From CAZYCC01 sp964645985 (GTDB taxonomy: Bacteria; Bacillota; Clostridia; Oscillospirales; CAG-272): DNA of 37,634 nucleotides. The notes beneath the pieces are model-generated. The model was not told the DNA's origin, ran no database searches, and was given only the letters and a program-made list of their open reading frames with translations. Within the stretch, counting starts at the first letter, position 1. Each line of letters starts with the position of its first letter. The stretch is from NCBI GenBank assembly GCA_964645985.1, contig CAZYCC010000010.1:1-37634 (forward strand). The letters are read 5' to 3'. The position numbers and the translations under genes were made by a program. This document shows, piece by piece, positions 9,101 to 17,873 of this stretch.

Positions 9101-11055
9101 TAACGCGCGTCACCGGGCTGCACGCGGACGCCGCAAGAGACCTCTCCGGGATGTTCTCCGGCTGCGCCGCCCTGCAAGAAATCGACCTCTCGCGCGTCAA
9201 GGCGACCGAGGCGCCCACGCTCACGGGAATGTTCACCGGCTGCACCCCCGCGACGATTACGCTCGGCGAGGGCTTCCGCGGTGGCGATGGAGCGGGTTTG
9301 TCCGGGAAATACCGCTACGCGGCAAAGCCGGACGATGACGCCGTCGAGGGCGATACGCTTTTATCGAGCTATAACGGCTCCGCTCCCGGCGATTATGTCC
9401 GCGAGGAGGCGCGCAATTACGGCTACGCGGTCCTCTACGATGACGGTCGCCTCGTCTTCCGTGCCGACCCCGAGAGTAGCAGCCGCGCGACTTGGCAAGG
9501 CACGCTCTCCTTCAGTGGAAGTGAAACCCCGGGAATCGCTCTCGCAAACGCTCTTGCCTCTCACAAAGCGAGCGTTGAGTCGGTCAGTTTTGAGAGCGGC
9601 TATGAGCGCGTGCCCGGATTTGTCCCGTGGCGCTCGATAAAAACGCTTTTCTCTGGCTACAGCGCCCTTACCGATGTGTCCTTCGCGAGCGCGAACCTCG
9701 CCGCCGTGACCGATGCCAGCGCCGCCTTCCAAATCTGCGCGAGCCTGCGCTCGGTCGACTTTGCCGAGGCGGACCTGTCGGCGCTGCAGAACGCGAGCGA
9801 TCTCTTCTCCGGCTGTTCGTCGCTTATTTCGGTTGAGATACCGAACCTCGCCGCCGTGACGAACCTCTCGGGGATGTTCCAAAACTGCGCCGCTCTCAAA
9901 AGCGTCTCCTTCCCGGGAATGAACAGCTCGCGCGTCACAAGCTTCGCGCGGATGTTCTCCGGCTGCTCTTCGCTATCCGAGATTGACCTTTCTGTGTGGG
10001 ATATGCGCGGGGCGGCGCTCAGCGGTACGGAGGATCTCTTTGAGGGCTGCGATAAGCTGACAACCGTTACCTTCGGGGCAAAAGGCAGAGTTACAAAAAT
10101 CTCTTACGGCTCGTACCAAATGGGAGACTCCGCCGGACTGAGCGGAGATTGGCGGCGCACCCGGGACAACAGCAAAATTGAACTTGCCTTTACTCCTCTC
10201 AGTCAACTTAGCGAACAAAGCTCCCTCACCGGCACTTACCGCAAGATCGGCGCGACCGGTTCGCTGACCGTCGAGGCGCGCGCGGCGCAGGGGTCCTCTC
10301 CCGCCTCCCACACCTATACGCTCACCCTCGCGGGGTACGACCCGAACACGTCAAGCGGCGCGCTCGCCGCGCAGTATAGCGGCCTCACCTTCACCGGAGG
10401 GGTTTCCGATCCCTTTACCCTTACCGACGGCGAGAGCCGCACGTTCGAGAACCTCCCGGCGGGTCTTTCCTACACCGTCACCGAGACGCCGGCAGACGGC
10501 GTTGCCGTCGAGGCGGTCGGCGACAGCGGCAAAATCGTCGCGGACGAGGTGCAGAGCGCGATCTTCACTCACACGAGCGTCGCCCCGACAACCCACACTC
10601 TGACAGTCACCTCACAGGTCACCGGGTCGATGGGCAGCCAGAGCAAGGCGTTCGCCTTCACCCTGACGCTCACGCGCGACGGCGCTCCCTACAACGAAGA
10701 GATCCTCGTTTTCTTCAAGGAAGGCGCCTCCCGCTGGATTACCCCCGAGGAGGGTGTTTATTCCTTCACCCTGACCTCGCGCAACGCGATCACCTTCACC
10801 GCGCTGCCGCTCGGCGTCACCTATAAAGTCGCCGCCGTGCCGGTGCAGGGCTACACCATCACCGTGACCGAAGGGAGCGACACCGGCGTTATCGCCGATG
10901 ATAACCCCCAAATTACGTTTGAGCTCAATCGCGAGGGGCGTGTCCCGACCGCCGCGCACATCGGCACCGGCATCCTCGCGCTCGCCCTGCTCGCCGTTAT
11001 CCCCGCGGCGGCTCTGATTCTGCGCTCCCGCCGCCGCCGCCGCGGCGAAAAGTAG
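3108..11055 (+). CDS. Giant BspA/DUF285 LRR surface adhesin with pilin-like tail (probable pilus tip)
   Basis: This secreted surface protein of about 2,600 residues is interrupted by a 100-N gap at 3363-3462; the two sides are in different frames only because the gap length is arbitrary. It begins with a signal peptide (ARLIRSLLALMLCCAMLL...LPTLA). Eight modules follow, each opened by a strand-turn motif such as AVLYDDGELVF and filled with BspA-type 26-residue LRRs (for example VTDMSGMFSGCSSL), usually closed by LTLG..F....GL.G.W. Openers lie near 3265, 4130, 5045, 5830, 6856, 8015, 8795 and 9423. From about 10250 come two SpaA/FctB-like beta domains, then VPTAA, a hydrophobic span and an Arg-rich tail: a sortase signal close to the pilin's VPTG. 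BspA LRRs bind host proteins in other bacteria. As first gene before a SipA-FctA-SrtB set it occupies the place of the tip adhesin Cpa. The ATG at 3108 lacks a Shine-Dalgarno. Confidence 0.88.
3363..3462. other. Assembly gap (100 N) inside the BspA-like gene
   Basis: Exactly 100 N, a usual placeholder for unknown length. Comparison with the other modules suggests that only a short linker, perhaps 10-30 residues, is missing between SYAVED and the WHSSRAMIRSV stretch that restarts the module. Confidence 0.95.
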
Positions 11056-11129
11056 CCCGCGCCCGCCGCCTGCCCGGCGCTCCCCTGCACCGCGCGGCGC
11101 TCGCTCACATATCCTTATCGGAGTTTGTT

Positions 11130-14100
11130 ATGCACACCCATTCCCGCTGCAAAAGAGCGCTCAAATGCGCGCTCTGCGCCCTGCTCGCCTGCTCGATGCT
11201 CCTCGGTGGAGAGCTGCTGACCGGCGCGCAGACGACCCTCAACCTCGAATTCGGCGAGGGGGATGTGCACAACGAGGGGGAGTCTGTCTTTCTCTCCGAC
11301 TATTTGAGCGATTCGAACGTGGCGGTTACGCGCAATTCCGGCTACGGGCAGATCTTCGCCGACAAGACGGCGGACAACAAAAGCCTCTCCATGCGCGTGG
11401 AGGGGCAGACATTGACATTTGAAAAAGGCATTTGGGCGCACGCCTCCTCAACGCTGATTTTTGATCTATCGAAGATTCCCGGGAATGATGAGCGCGGAGA
11501 AATGCAAAAGCGCAAGTACACTAAGTTGTGCGCTTTCGTCGGTTTGAACACGAGCGCGGGCGGCAACGGCAACGGCGTGAAGTTCACTATTTCAGTCTCC
11601 GACACCAACCAGAGCGGCAGCAATGGGTGGACAAAGATTTACGAGCCGGACCGCGTCTTCTTCGGCAACACCGACGGCGTGCGCGTCAAGCTTGACCTGC
11701 AGGGAAAGCGCTACCTCAAACTCGAGGCGAGCGACAACGGCGGCAACGGCAGCGACCACTCGATCTACGGCGACGCGATGCTCCTCTCGGACAAATACGA
11801 GGATCCGTTCAAGGGGCCGACGGTAGAGGAGATGGACACCACCATCCGCGCGATGGCATCGGGGAAGACCTCTCAGTCACCCAAAGAGTATACGCAGGAG
11901 CTCAAACTCGCCATCCTTCAGCGCGACTTCATTTCGAGCTTCGGCGAGTACACGATGGCGAAGTACATGGTCGGGTTGGCGACCGCCGATGACAAGGAGG
12001 CGGGGCAAAAGGTCCGCGATTTCGTGCAGACCGTCCTCTTGCAGAACGAACACAAACTCCTCGAGGAGTTTGTCTTCGGCGGAGCGCCGTGGGGCGGCTA
12101 CGCGAACGCGGTAAATGTTCTCGCGGAATTGTACGAAGCGCACAAAGAGGATTTGGACGACAAAGATCATGGTCCTCTTTACACCCGGATGATGGTCGCC
12201 ATCGCCCTCATCCACAGCAAGGGCGCGCGCCTCTTTATCCTCGACCGGGACGATAAGGGCACGCCGCTCGACCTGCTCGACCCGGAAAGCCCCAACGTCA
12301 GCAAACCTGTCGCCCGCTACGAGGTGCTGAAGGAGCTTTTCCTCCAAGGGAAGCTGGAGCCGTTTTTCGAGAAGCTCGAGACACCGCTCCTTTGTCATGT
12401 GGTCGATGCCTGCATGGGCGATGACGATGTCGAGTGGACGAATGGCTGGTTCACCGAAAAGCGCAAGACAAACGCGAAGCAGGAGTACGACCCCCACTGG
12501 ATCCGCTACTCGCTGAGCTACAACTACGCCGCCGACCGGTTCTTTACGAACGAAGAAACGCGCAAACAATATCAGACTACCTATGGCGTTTCCGATGACC
12601 TGATGGAGCGGATGACCGTCGACGGGGGCGCAAAGCGTTACCCCGCGATGTGGGTGCTGCTCGCCGAGTGCGGTGTCTGCGTGCAGCAGGCGTATTTCGG
12701 CAAGAACTGCTACAACAGCGTCGGTCGCCCCGCGATGCACGTCGGGCAGCCCGGTCACGCCGCCCTCATGATGATGTACTGGGACGAGGAGCACGGCAAA
12801 ATCGCGAGCTGGAAGCTGGTCAACGGCTCCTGGCCGTGGATTCAGTCGAGCTTCGGAGCGACCGGCGAGGTTTACGCGCATATCGGCTCGCCTCCGCCGA
12901 TCCTCGGATGGGGGCGCGGCTCGTATGCCTACAGCGCCTCGCTCGCCTACACTTGGCTTGCCTCCCGCGCGGTCAACGACTTCGCGAACTACAAGGATGC
13001 CGAGTACGCCGTCAAGCTCGCGAACAGCTTTCCCGGCGATGAGAACGACCACTACAATATCCGCTGCGAGCTGTACAACCAAGCGCTCGCCGTCGAGTCC
13101 TTCAACTTCGACGCGATGCTCGCCCTCACAAAAGAATATAGGGAGAAGGGCGACACCTCCTCTTTGCTTGAGCACGCAAAGAAGATTTATAACGAATACG
13201 GCAAGCGCAACGACTTCGGCAAGATGGATCTGCTGCCGCTCTATGACCTTTTCCGCATGATTCTCCCGGTCTTCGGCAAGGACGCGGGCAGCCTCATCGA
13301 GCTTGCGAAACTGCAGAACAGCGCCTTCACGGTGGCGCGTCAGAGCGGCGACGATGACCTCTACTTCATCGCCAAGTTCCTGCAGGGCAACGCGTCGAGC
13401 ACCGATGTCGCGACCTTCAGCTTCGACGGCGAGCACCCGGGCGAGGTCTCCCTTGGCAGTATGTTCACCGAGGAGAACGCCCCGGGATGGGAAATTCAAT
13501 ATAGNNNNNNNNNNNNNNNNNNNNNNNNNNNNNNNNNNNNNNNNNNNNNNNNNNNNNNNNNNNNNNNNNNNNNNNNNNNNNNNNNNNNNNNNNNNNNNNN
13601 NNNNTTTCACCCCCGACGCAACGCCGGATACGCGCAAGTACATCTCGGTGAAGGGCGTGTCGCTCGTCGACTACTCGAGCGAGACCTCCGCCCACCCCGC
13701 GCGCAACCTCCTCGACGGGAACAATCAGTGCGTTCAGGTAGGCACGCTCTCGCACTACTACGACTCCTCCTGGAGCACGAGCGACACCGACCAAAAGTAC
13801 GTCATCTTCAAGCTCGATAACCCCGCCGTCCTCACGGCGGTCGACTACATCCCCGCCGTGCAGGGCATCGGCTGGGCGCACGACAACATCGCCAACGGCG
13901 CGCTGTACAGCGGCGACCTCTACACGAGCGAGGACGGGGTAGCTTGGGATTTGGTCAGCTCGCTCGATGGGCTTCAATACAGCGGCCTCAGCTCGAACAA
14001 TGTCAAAAAGACCTTCGAGATTCCTTTAGATAAGCAGAAGCTTGTTTCCTACGTCAAGGTCGTCGCGCGCGAGACTTACTACTCCACCTACGTCAACCTC

Positions 14101-15168
14101 ACCGAGCCCGCGGGGCATCACTACGACGAAAATCAGGTTTTCTCCGCGCGGGCGTTTGAGTTTTACCAGGACTCGACGAAAAATAGCGTCCTCACCGGCG
14201 TCGTTTCCTACAGCGAGGAGAACCCCACCAACCAAAGCGTCACCGCGCGCGTCGGCAACCTCTCCACGCAGAACGCCGAGGTTATCGGCGAGGACACCGT
14301 CACCTTCGAGGAGAACGGCAGTCATACCTTCACCTTTGAGGAGAAGGACGCCGAGGGCAAGGTCGTCAAGACCGGCACCGCTACTGCCGTTGTTGATTGG
14401 ATCGACAAGGAAGAGCCCAAGGCGCACATCGAGTACAGCACGACCTCCCCGACAGGCGGCCTCGTCCTCGCGACCCTCTCGGTCGATGAGAAGGGCAGCG
14501 AGAAGAGCACACTCGAGCTCTACACGACCAAAGGAGAGTGGACGCCGCTCACCGAGATCGACGAGGATCTTGCCCTGCCGCCGGGCGATCGCCGCAAGAA
14601 GTTTCAGGTTTCCCCATACGAGGCGACCTTCAACGAAAACGGCACCTACAGCTTCGCCCTGCGCGACAAAGCGGGCAACTCCCGCACCTACGAGGCGCGT
14701 GTTAACTGGATTCTCACAAGCGCCCCCGAGACGGTGGTGACCTACAGCACCACCTCTCCGACCGGCAAGAGCGTTACCGCGACGCTCTCCTGCCCGAGCG
14801 GGAAGATTTCCCCGGTGGAGGGCGGCTCGCTCACCCATATTTTCACCGCGAACGGCGATTACGAGTTCCGTTACCTTGACGCTGCCGGGAACGAGTGGAC
14901 CGCCGCCGCCTCGGTCGACTGGATCGACCTTGAACCTCCCGCGGCGCATGTGGAATATTCCCCCGCGCGCGTCAAGGGCAAGGAGACGCGCGGCCCTGTC
15001 ACCGCGACCCTCGTCCTCGACAGCGCCGAGGAGGTCACCGTCCTTGGCGACGGGCAGATGTCGCATACCTTTAACCGCAACGGCGTGCATCTTTTCCGGT
15101 TGCGAGACGGCGCGGGCAACGTCACGACGGTGAAGGCGGAGGTCACCTGGATCGGAGGCGCCTCATGA
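11130..15168 (+). CDS. Secreted NPCBM / transglutaminase-like / discoidin / Ig-like multidomain protein
   Basis: A roughly 1,300-residue exported protein, split by a 100-N gap at 13505-13604 with continuation in a different nominal frame. After a signal peptide (ALKCALCALLACSMLLGG) residues about 35-225 look like an NPCBM carbohydrate-binding module. The middle holds a papain/transglutaminase-like core, with Cys517 in ECGVCVQQAYFGK and His543 in GQPGHAALMMMYW followed by SWKLVNGSW. After the gap come an F5/8 C (discoidin)-like domain, then three to four Ig-like repeats, each with a GxYxFxxxDxAGN-type motif and a closing V.WI. There is no sortase signal at the C-terminus. GGAG lies seven bases before the ATG at 11130. 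The stop overlaps the next start (ATGA at 15165-15168), implying translational coupling to the SipA-like gene. A sugar-binding, possibly cross-linking partner of the pilus is plausible; the enzymatic activity is inferred. Confidence 0.75.
13505..13604. other. Assembly gap (100 N) inside the transglutaminase-like gene
   Basis: Exactly 100 N of unknown true length, between the alpha-helical region after the transglutaminase-like core and the discoidin-like domain. The frame change across it is explained by the placeholder length. Confidence 0.95.
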
Positions 15169-15860
15169 GTTCCCGGCGTGGGGCGGCTCCCCGTAAATCG
15201 AAGCGCGCCTCGCGCGCCGGACCCCCGCCGCGAGACGCTCCCGCCTCCGGCACCGACCCTCCCCCGGCGGGAAGATCATCCCCGCCCGATCCCGCCCCGG
15301 CGGGGAGAGGAAGCGATGGCTCCTCACCGCCCGATGGCGAGGGGCACGCGGCAAAGCCCCGACCTTCCGGCAGGAAAGTGGCGATGCGCGCCCTCTCACT
15401 CCTCGTGAAGATAGGTGTCGTCGCGCTGCTGCTCTGGGCGGCGCTGACCTTCGTTTTCGGTGTCTACCGCATGGCGGGCAACGCGATGTACCCCTCGCTG
15501 CGCGATGGCGATCTCGTCTTCACCTACAAGCCGGGCGAGGTCTACGCGGGCGATGTCGTCGCCTATGAGACCCCCGACGGCATTCACCTGTCGCGCGTGG
15601 TCGCACGCGCCGGCGATGAGGTGGATTTCGCGAGCGATGGCGGCGGGTATCTGCTCAACGGCGCCCCGCCGACCGAGGAGGTCTTCTACCCCACCGAGAT
15701 GACGAGCGGCGCGCCGCTCCCCGCCTCCCTTGGCGAGGGGGAGTACTTCCTCCTCAACGACTACCGCGAGGATGTCGGCGACAGCCGCAGCTACGGCGTT
15801 ATCCCCCGCTCCGCCCTTCGCGGAAAACTGCTCTTCCTCATCCGAAGGCGCGGCTTTTAG
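15165..15860 (+). CDS. SipA-like inactive signal peptidase I homologue (pilus assembly factor)
   Basis: The 231-residue protein has a roughly 70-residue Pro/Arg-rich cytoplasmic N-terminus, one membrane span (LLVKIGVVALLLWAALTFVF) and a type I signal peptidase fold. Both catalytic positions are changed. The motif that normally reads SMxPTL..GD is here NAMYPSLRDGD, with Ala107 in place of the nucleophilic Ser. The motif that normally reads KRVxGxPGD is HLSRVVARAGD, with Ser143 in place of the general-base Lys. The 36-residue spacing fits the family. The later conserved box LNDYREDVGDSRSYG is kept. SipA of group A Streptococcus FCT pili is likewise a signal-peptidase fold without its catalytic pair and is needed for pilus polymerisation. 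Its place directly before the major pilin supports the same chaperone-like role. The ATG overlaps the preceding stop and has GGAGG upstream. Confidence 0.85.
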   Translation: MSSRRGAAPRKSKRASRAGPPPRDAPASGTDPPPAGRSSPPDPAPAGRGSDGSSPPDGEGHAAKPRPSGRKVAMRALSLLVKIGVVALLLWAALTFVFGVYRMAGNAMYPSLRDGDLVFTYKPGEVYAGDVVAYETPDGIHLSRVVARAGDEVDFASDGGGYLLNGAPPTEEVFYPTEMTSGAPLPASLGEGEYFLLNDYREDVGDSRSYGVIPRSALRGKLLFLIRRRGF

Positions 15861-15902
15861 GAAAATATTTCGTTCTCAAGTCTCTTTCACCCTACGGGAA
15901 TC

Positions 15903-15910
15903 AAAGGAGG
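15903..15910 (+). promoter_or_regulatory. Strong ribosome binding site of the major pilin
   Basis: AAAGGAGG lies seven bases before the ATG at 15918 and is the best Shine-Dalgarno in the window. Most neighbouring genes have weak or no sites, which fits high output of the pilus shaft subunit. No clear separate promoter is visible in the 57-base spacer. Confidence 0.85.
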
Positions 15911-15917
15911 TTCCACC

Positions 15918-17003
15918 ATGAAAACCACCACTTGTATACGCGCCCTCGCTCTGCTCTGCGCGGCGCTGCTCGTTGCGGCGATGATCGCCGCAGTGGCTCT
16001 ACCCGCCACCGCGTCCGGCGGCTACACCGAGGGTCTCGGCGGAATGACAAGCTACGAGCTGACAAAATACCTCGTGATGAAAGACACCGCGCAGATCGTC
16101 CCGACCGTTACCTTCAACTATACGATTGAGGCGGGCGAGGCGGCAGAGGAAGAGGGCATCCTCGCCGGTGTCGGCGAAATTACGGCAGAGCCGATTTCCT
16201 TTACGAGCGCGTCTTCCACCGTGAAGTTCGGCGAATCGGGCGCGGTTGGCGTTCCGGGTCTCACCAACGGGCAAATGTTCGCTACCGGGAAGACCACCTT
16301 GGATTTTAGCGCTGCCGGGTTTAAAGATGTCGGTATCTACCGCTACAAAGTCACCGAGACGGCGACTGAAGAGGGCTACATCACCGATGACGCGAATGCC
16401 ACGAAGACCCTCGATGTTTACGTCGAGAAGTCAGGCGAGAATCAGCTGAGTATCGGCGGCTACACCATGTCGAACCCCGATGCGAAAGTCAACAGCTTTG
16501 TCAACACCTACGAGACCTACAGCCTCGGATTCGGTGTGGAAATCGCCGGCAACCAAGCGTCAATCAATCAATATTTCAAGATTGATCTGAGTATCACCGA
16601 CTGCGGCGTTGACGGAACCTATACCGTGAACCTCAGCAACGCCGACAAGGGCGAGATTTCCTCCCAAGGAAACGCGTCGAACCCGAGCGCAATCGTGATT
16701 TCCGATGGCGCGGGCAGTTCGACCTTCTATGCTAGGGGCGGGCAGGGCATTGAAATTGTCGGGCTTCCCAAAGGAACAAGCTACTCGGTCTCGCAGACCG
16801 CGGTGGATGGATATACCACCTCCCCGGAGAGCCCTCAGTCCGGCAGCCTCACCGAGGATAAAGACATCACCTTCTCGAACACCAAAGAAGGCACCGTCCC
16901 CACCGGCGTGCTGATGGTCGTTGCGCCCTTCCTCGCCTTAGCGGCGGTCGGCGCGGTCGGCGCGGTGATTATCCTGCGCAAGCGCCGCAAGGAAAAGGAC
17001 TAA
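15918..17003 (+). CDS. fctA: FctA-like major pilin with VPTG sorting signal
   Basis: A 361-residue exported protein. The signal peptide is cleaved probably after ALPATA (about residue 32). Two tandem beta-sandwich pilin domains follow, of the streptococcal FctA/Spy0128 type. Domain 1 shows a candidate isopeptide Lys (K50 in YELTKYLVM), the conserved GIYRYKVTETA strand with its catalytic Glu, and a closing NSFVNTYE with the partner Asn. Domain 2 ends in TFSNTKEG. The C-terminus is VPTG (327-330), a hydrophobic stretch and KRRKEKD, a class B pilin sorting signal like the QVPTG/EVPTG motifs of group A streptococcal pilins. Intramolecular Lys-Asn bonds are expected from the family but not proven here. 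Position between the SipA-like gene and the sortase, and the strong Shine-Dalgarno, mark it as the shaft subunit. Confidence 0.87.
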   Translation: MKTTTCIRALALLCAALLVAAMIAAVALPATASGGYTEGLGGMTSYELTKYLVMKDTAQIVPTVTFNYTIEAGEAAEEEGILAGVGEITAEPISFTSASSTVKFGESGAVGVPGLTNGQMFATGKTTLDFSAAGFKDVGIYRYKVTETATEEGYITDDANATKTLDVYVEKSGENQLSIGGYTMSNPDAKVNSFVNTYETYSLGFGVEIAGNQASINQYFKIDLSITDCGVDGTYTVNLSNADKGEISSQGNASNPSAIVISDGAGSSTFYARGGQGIEIVGLPKGTSYSVSQTAVDGYTTSPESPQSGSLTEDKDITFSNTKEGTVPTGVLMVVAPFLALAAVGAVGAVIILRKRRKEKD

Positions 17004-17035
17004 TCCGCCCCGCGCGAGGGCGCGGATAACCCCGT

Positions 17036-17069
17036 CCCCGGCTCCCTCCCGCGCGGGAGGGAGCCGGGG
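17036..17069 (+). promoter_or_regulatory. Perfect 15-bp hairpin without a T run between pilin and sortase
   Basis: CCCCGGCTCCCTCCC (17036-17050) pairs perfectly with 17055-17069 around a GCGC loop, 33 bases after the pilin stop. No T run follows, so it is not a standard terminator. It could stabilise the 3' end of a pilin transcript or dampen read-through, so that the abundant pilin and the low-copy sortase can share one operon. Confidence 0.6.
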
Positions 17070-17159
17070 GGTCCGCGCGCCCCGCGTGGAGTTACATCCC
17101 CGTAAGACACCCCCCGCGCCCTCCGATCTGCCCCGCGCGCCCCGCGCCCCTCTTTCCCC

Positions 17160-17867
17160 GTGACATTCCTCTACCGCGCTGTGCGCGCGCTCGATCGACT
17201 GACAGATCTCGCGCTGCTGCTCTTTTTCCTCCTGCTGATGGCGCTTGGCGCCTACACCGTGGCGGACGCCTTCCTCGTCTACCACGCGGCGGACGGCGCG
17301 GATCTGCTGCAGTTCAAGCCGAATGAGGACGGCGCCCTCCCCGCAGACCGCGAGATCCCCCCGGATATGATCGCCTGGCTAGCGGTGGACGACACCCCCA
17401 TCGACTACCCCGTCATGCAAGGCGGCGACAACACAACCTACCTCAACCGCGACCCCTTTGGCAGCTACGCCCTCTCGGGCAGCATCTTTCTCGACGCGCG
17501 AAACGCCGCGGATCTCTCCGACCCCTACTCGCTTATTTACGGGCACCATATGGAGTACGGAAAGATGTTCGGCTCGCTTGACCTCTTTATGGAGCGCGAT
17601 TTTTTCGACGCGCACCGCGAGGGCAGCCTCACGCGGGAGGGCGAGGTTCTGCGCTTTCGCATCTTCGCCTGCGTCATCGCCGACGGCTCCGAGCGCGCGA
17701 TTTTCTCCCCCACCGAGTTTGCGGGCGGCGCGCCCGGGACGCTCGCCTACCTGCGCGAGAACGCCCTCTTTTTCGAGGAGCCGGAGGGCGATCGCCTCCT
17801 TGCCCTCTCCACCTGCAAGCACCCTCAGACGACCGAGCGCTTCGTCGTTTTTGCCGCTTTTCTCTGA
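17160..17867 (+). CDS. srtB: Class B sortase (pilus polymerase)
   Basis: A 235-residue membrane-anchored transpeptidase with an N-terminal span (DLALLLFFLLLMALGAYTV). The class B signature is clear: DDTPIDYPVMQG, the stretch ending GSIFLDARN, the catalytic His in LIYGHHM (His129), the catalytic Cys in LALSTCKHP (Cys219) and the Arg eight residues later (Arg227). Class B sortases assemble FCT pili (SrtC2) or anchor proteins to the wall in Clostridia. Substrates here should be the VPT(G/A) proteins on either side. The start is the GTG at 17160: an in-frame stop lies at 17103 and no ATG is available before the membrane span. No Shine-Dalgarno is seen. The next gene starts six bases after its stop. 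Confidence 0.92.
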   Translation: MTFLYRAVRALDRLTDLALLLFFLLLMALGAYTVADAFLVYHAADGADLLQFKPNEDGALPADREIPPDMIAWLAVDDTPIDYPVMQGGDNTTYLNRDPFGSYALSGSIFLDARNAADLSDPYSLIYGHHMEYGKMFGSLDLFMERDFFDAHREGSLTREGEVLRFRIFACVIADGSERAIFSPTEFAGGAPGTLAYLRENALFFEEPEGDRLLALSTCKHPQTTERFVVFAAFL

Positions 17868-17873
17868 ATCTCC

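Noticed and set aside
3540..10080. Regularly spaced repeats that could suggest a CRISPR array
   Set aside because: The repeats are coding, about 78 bp apart, degenerate at DNA level and conserved as LRR protein sequence.
3481..11055. Start of the giant LRR gene at 3481 just after the gap
   Set aside because: Codons before it (WHSSRA) match the module entry, and a signal peptide in the 3108 frame precedes the gap, so 3481 is an internal Met.
11877..13643. A 588-codon minus-strand open frame
   Set aside because: It mirrors the transglutaminase-like gene, crosses the N gap and shows no domain or start signal; long antisense frames are common in high-GC DNA.
15165..15370. GC-rich CCCCGGCGGGGA-like repeats in the SipA-like N-terminus as a mobile repeat
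   Set aside because: They encode a plausible Pro/Arg-rich cytoplasmic tail, and similarity to the spacer at 18880-18940 is too short to call.
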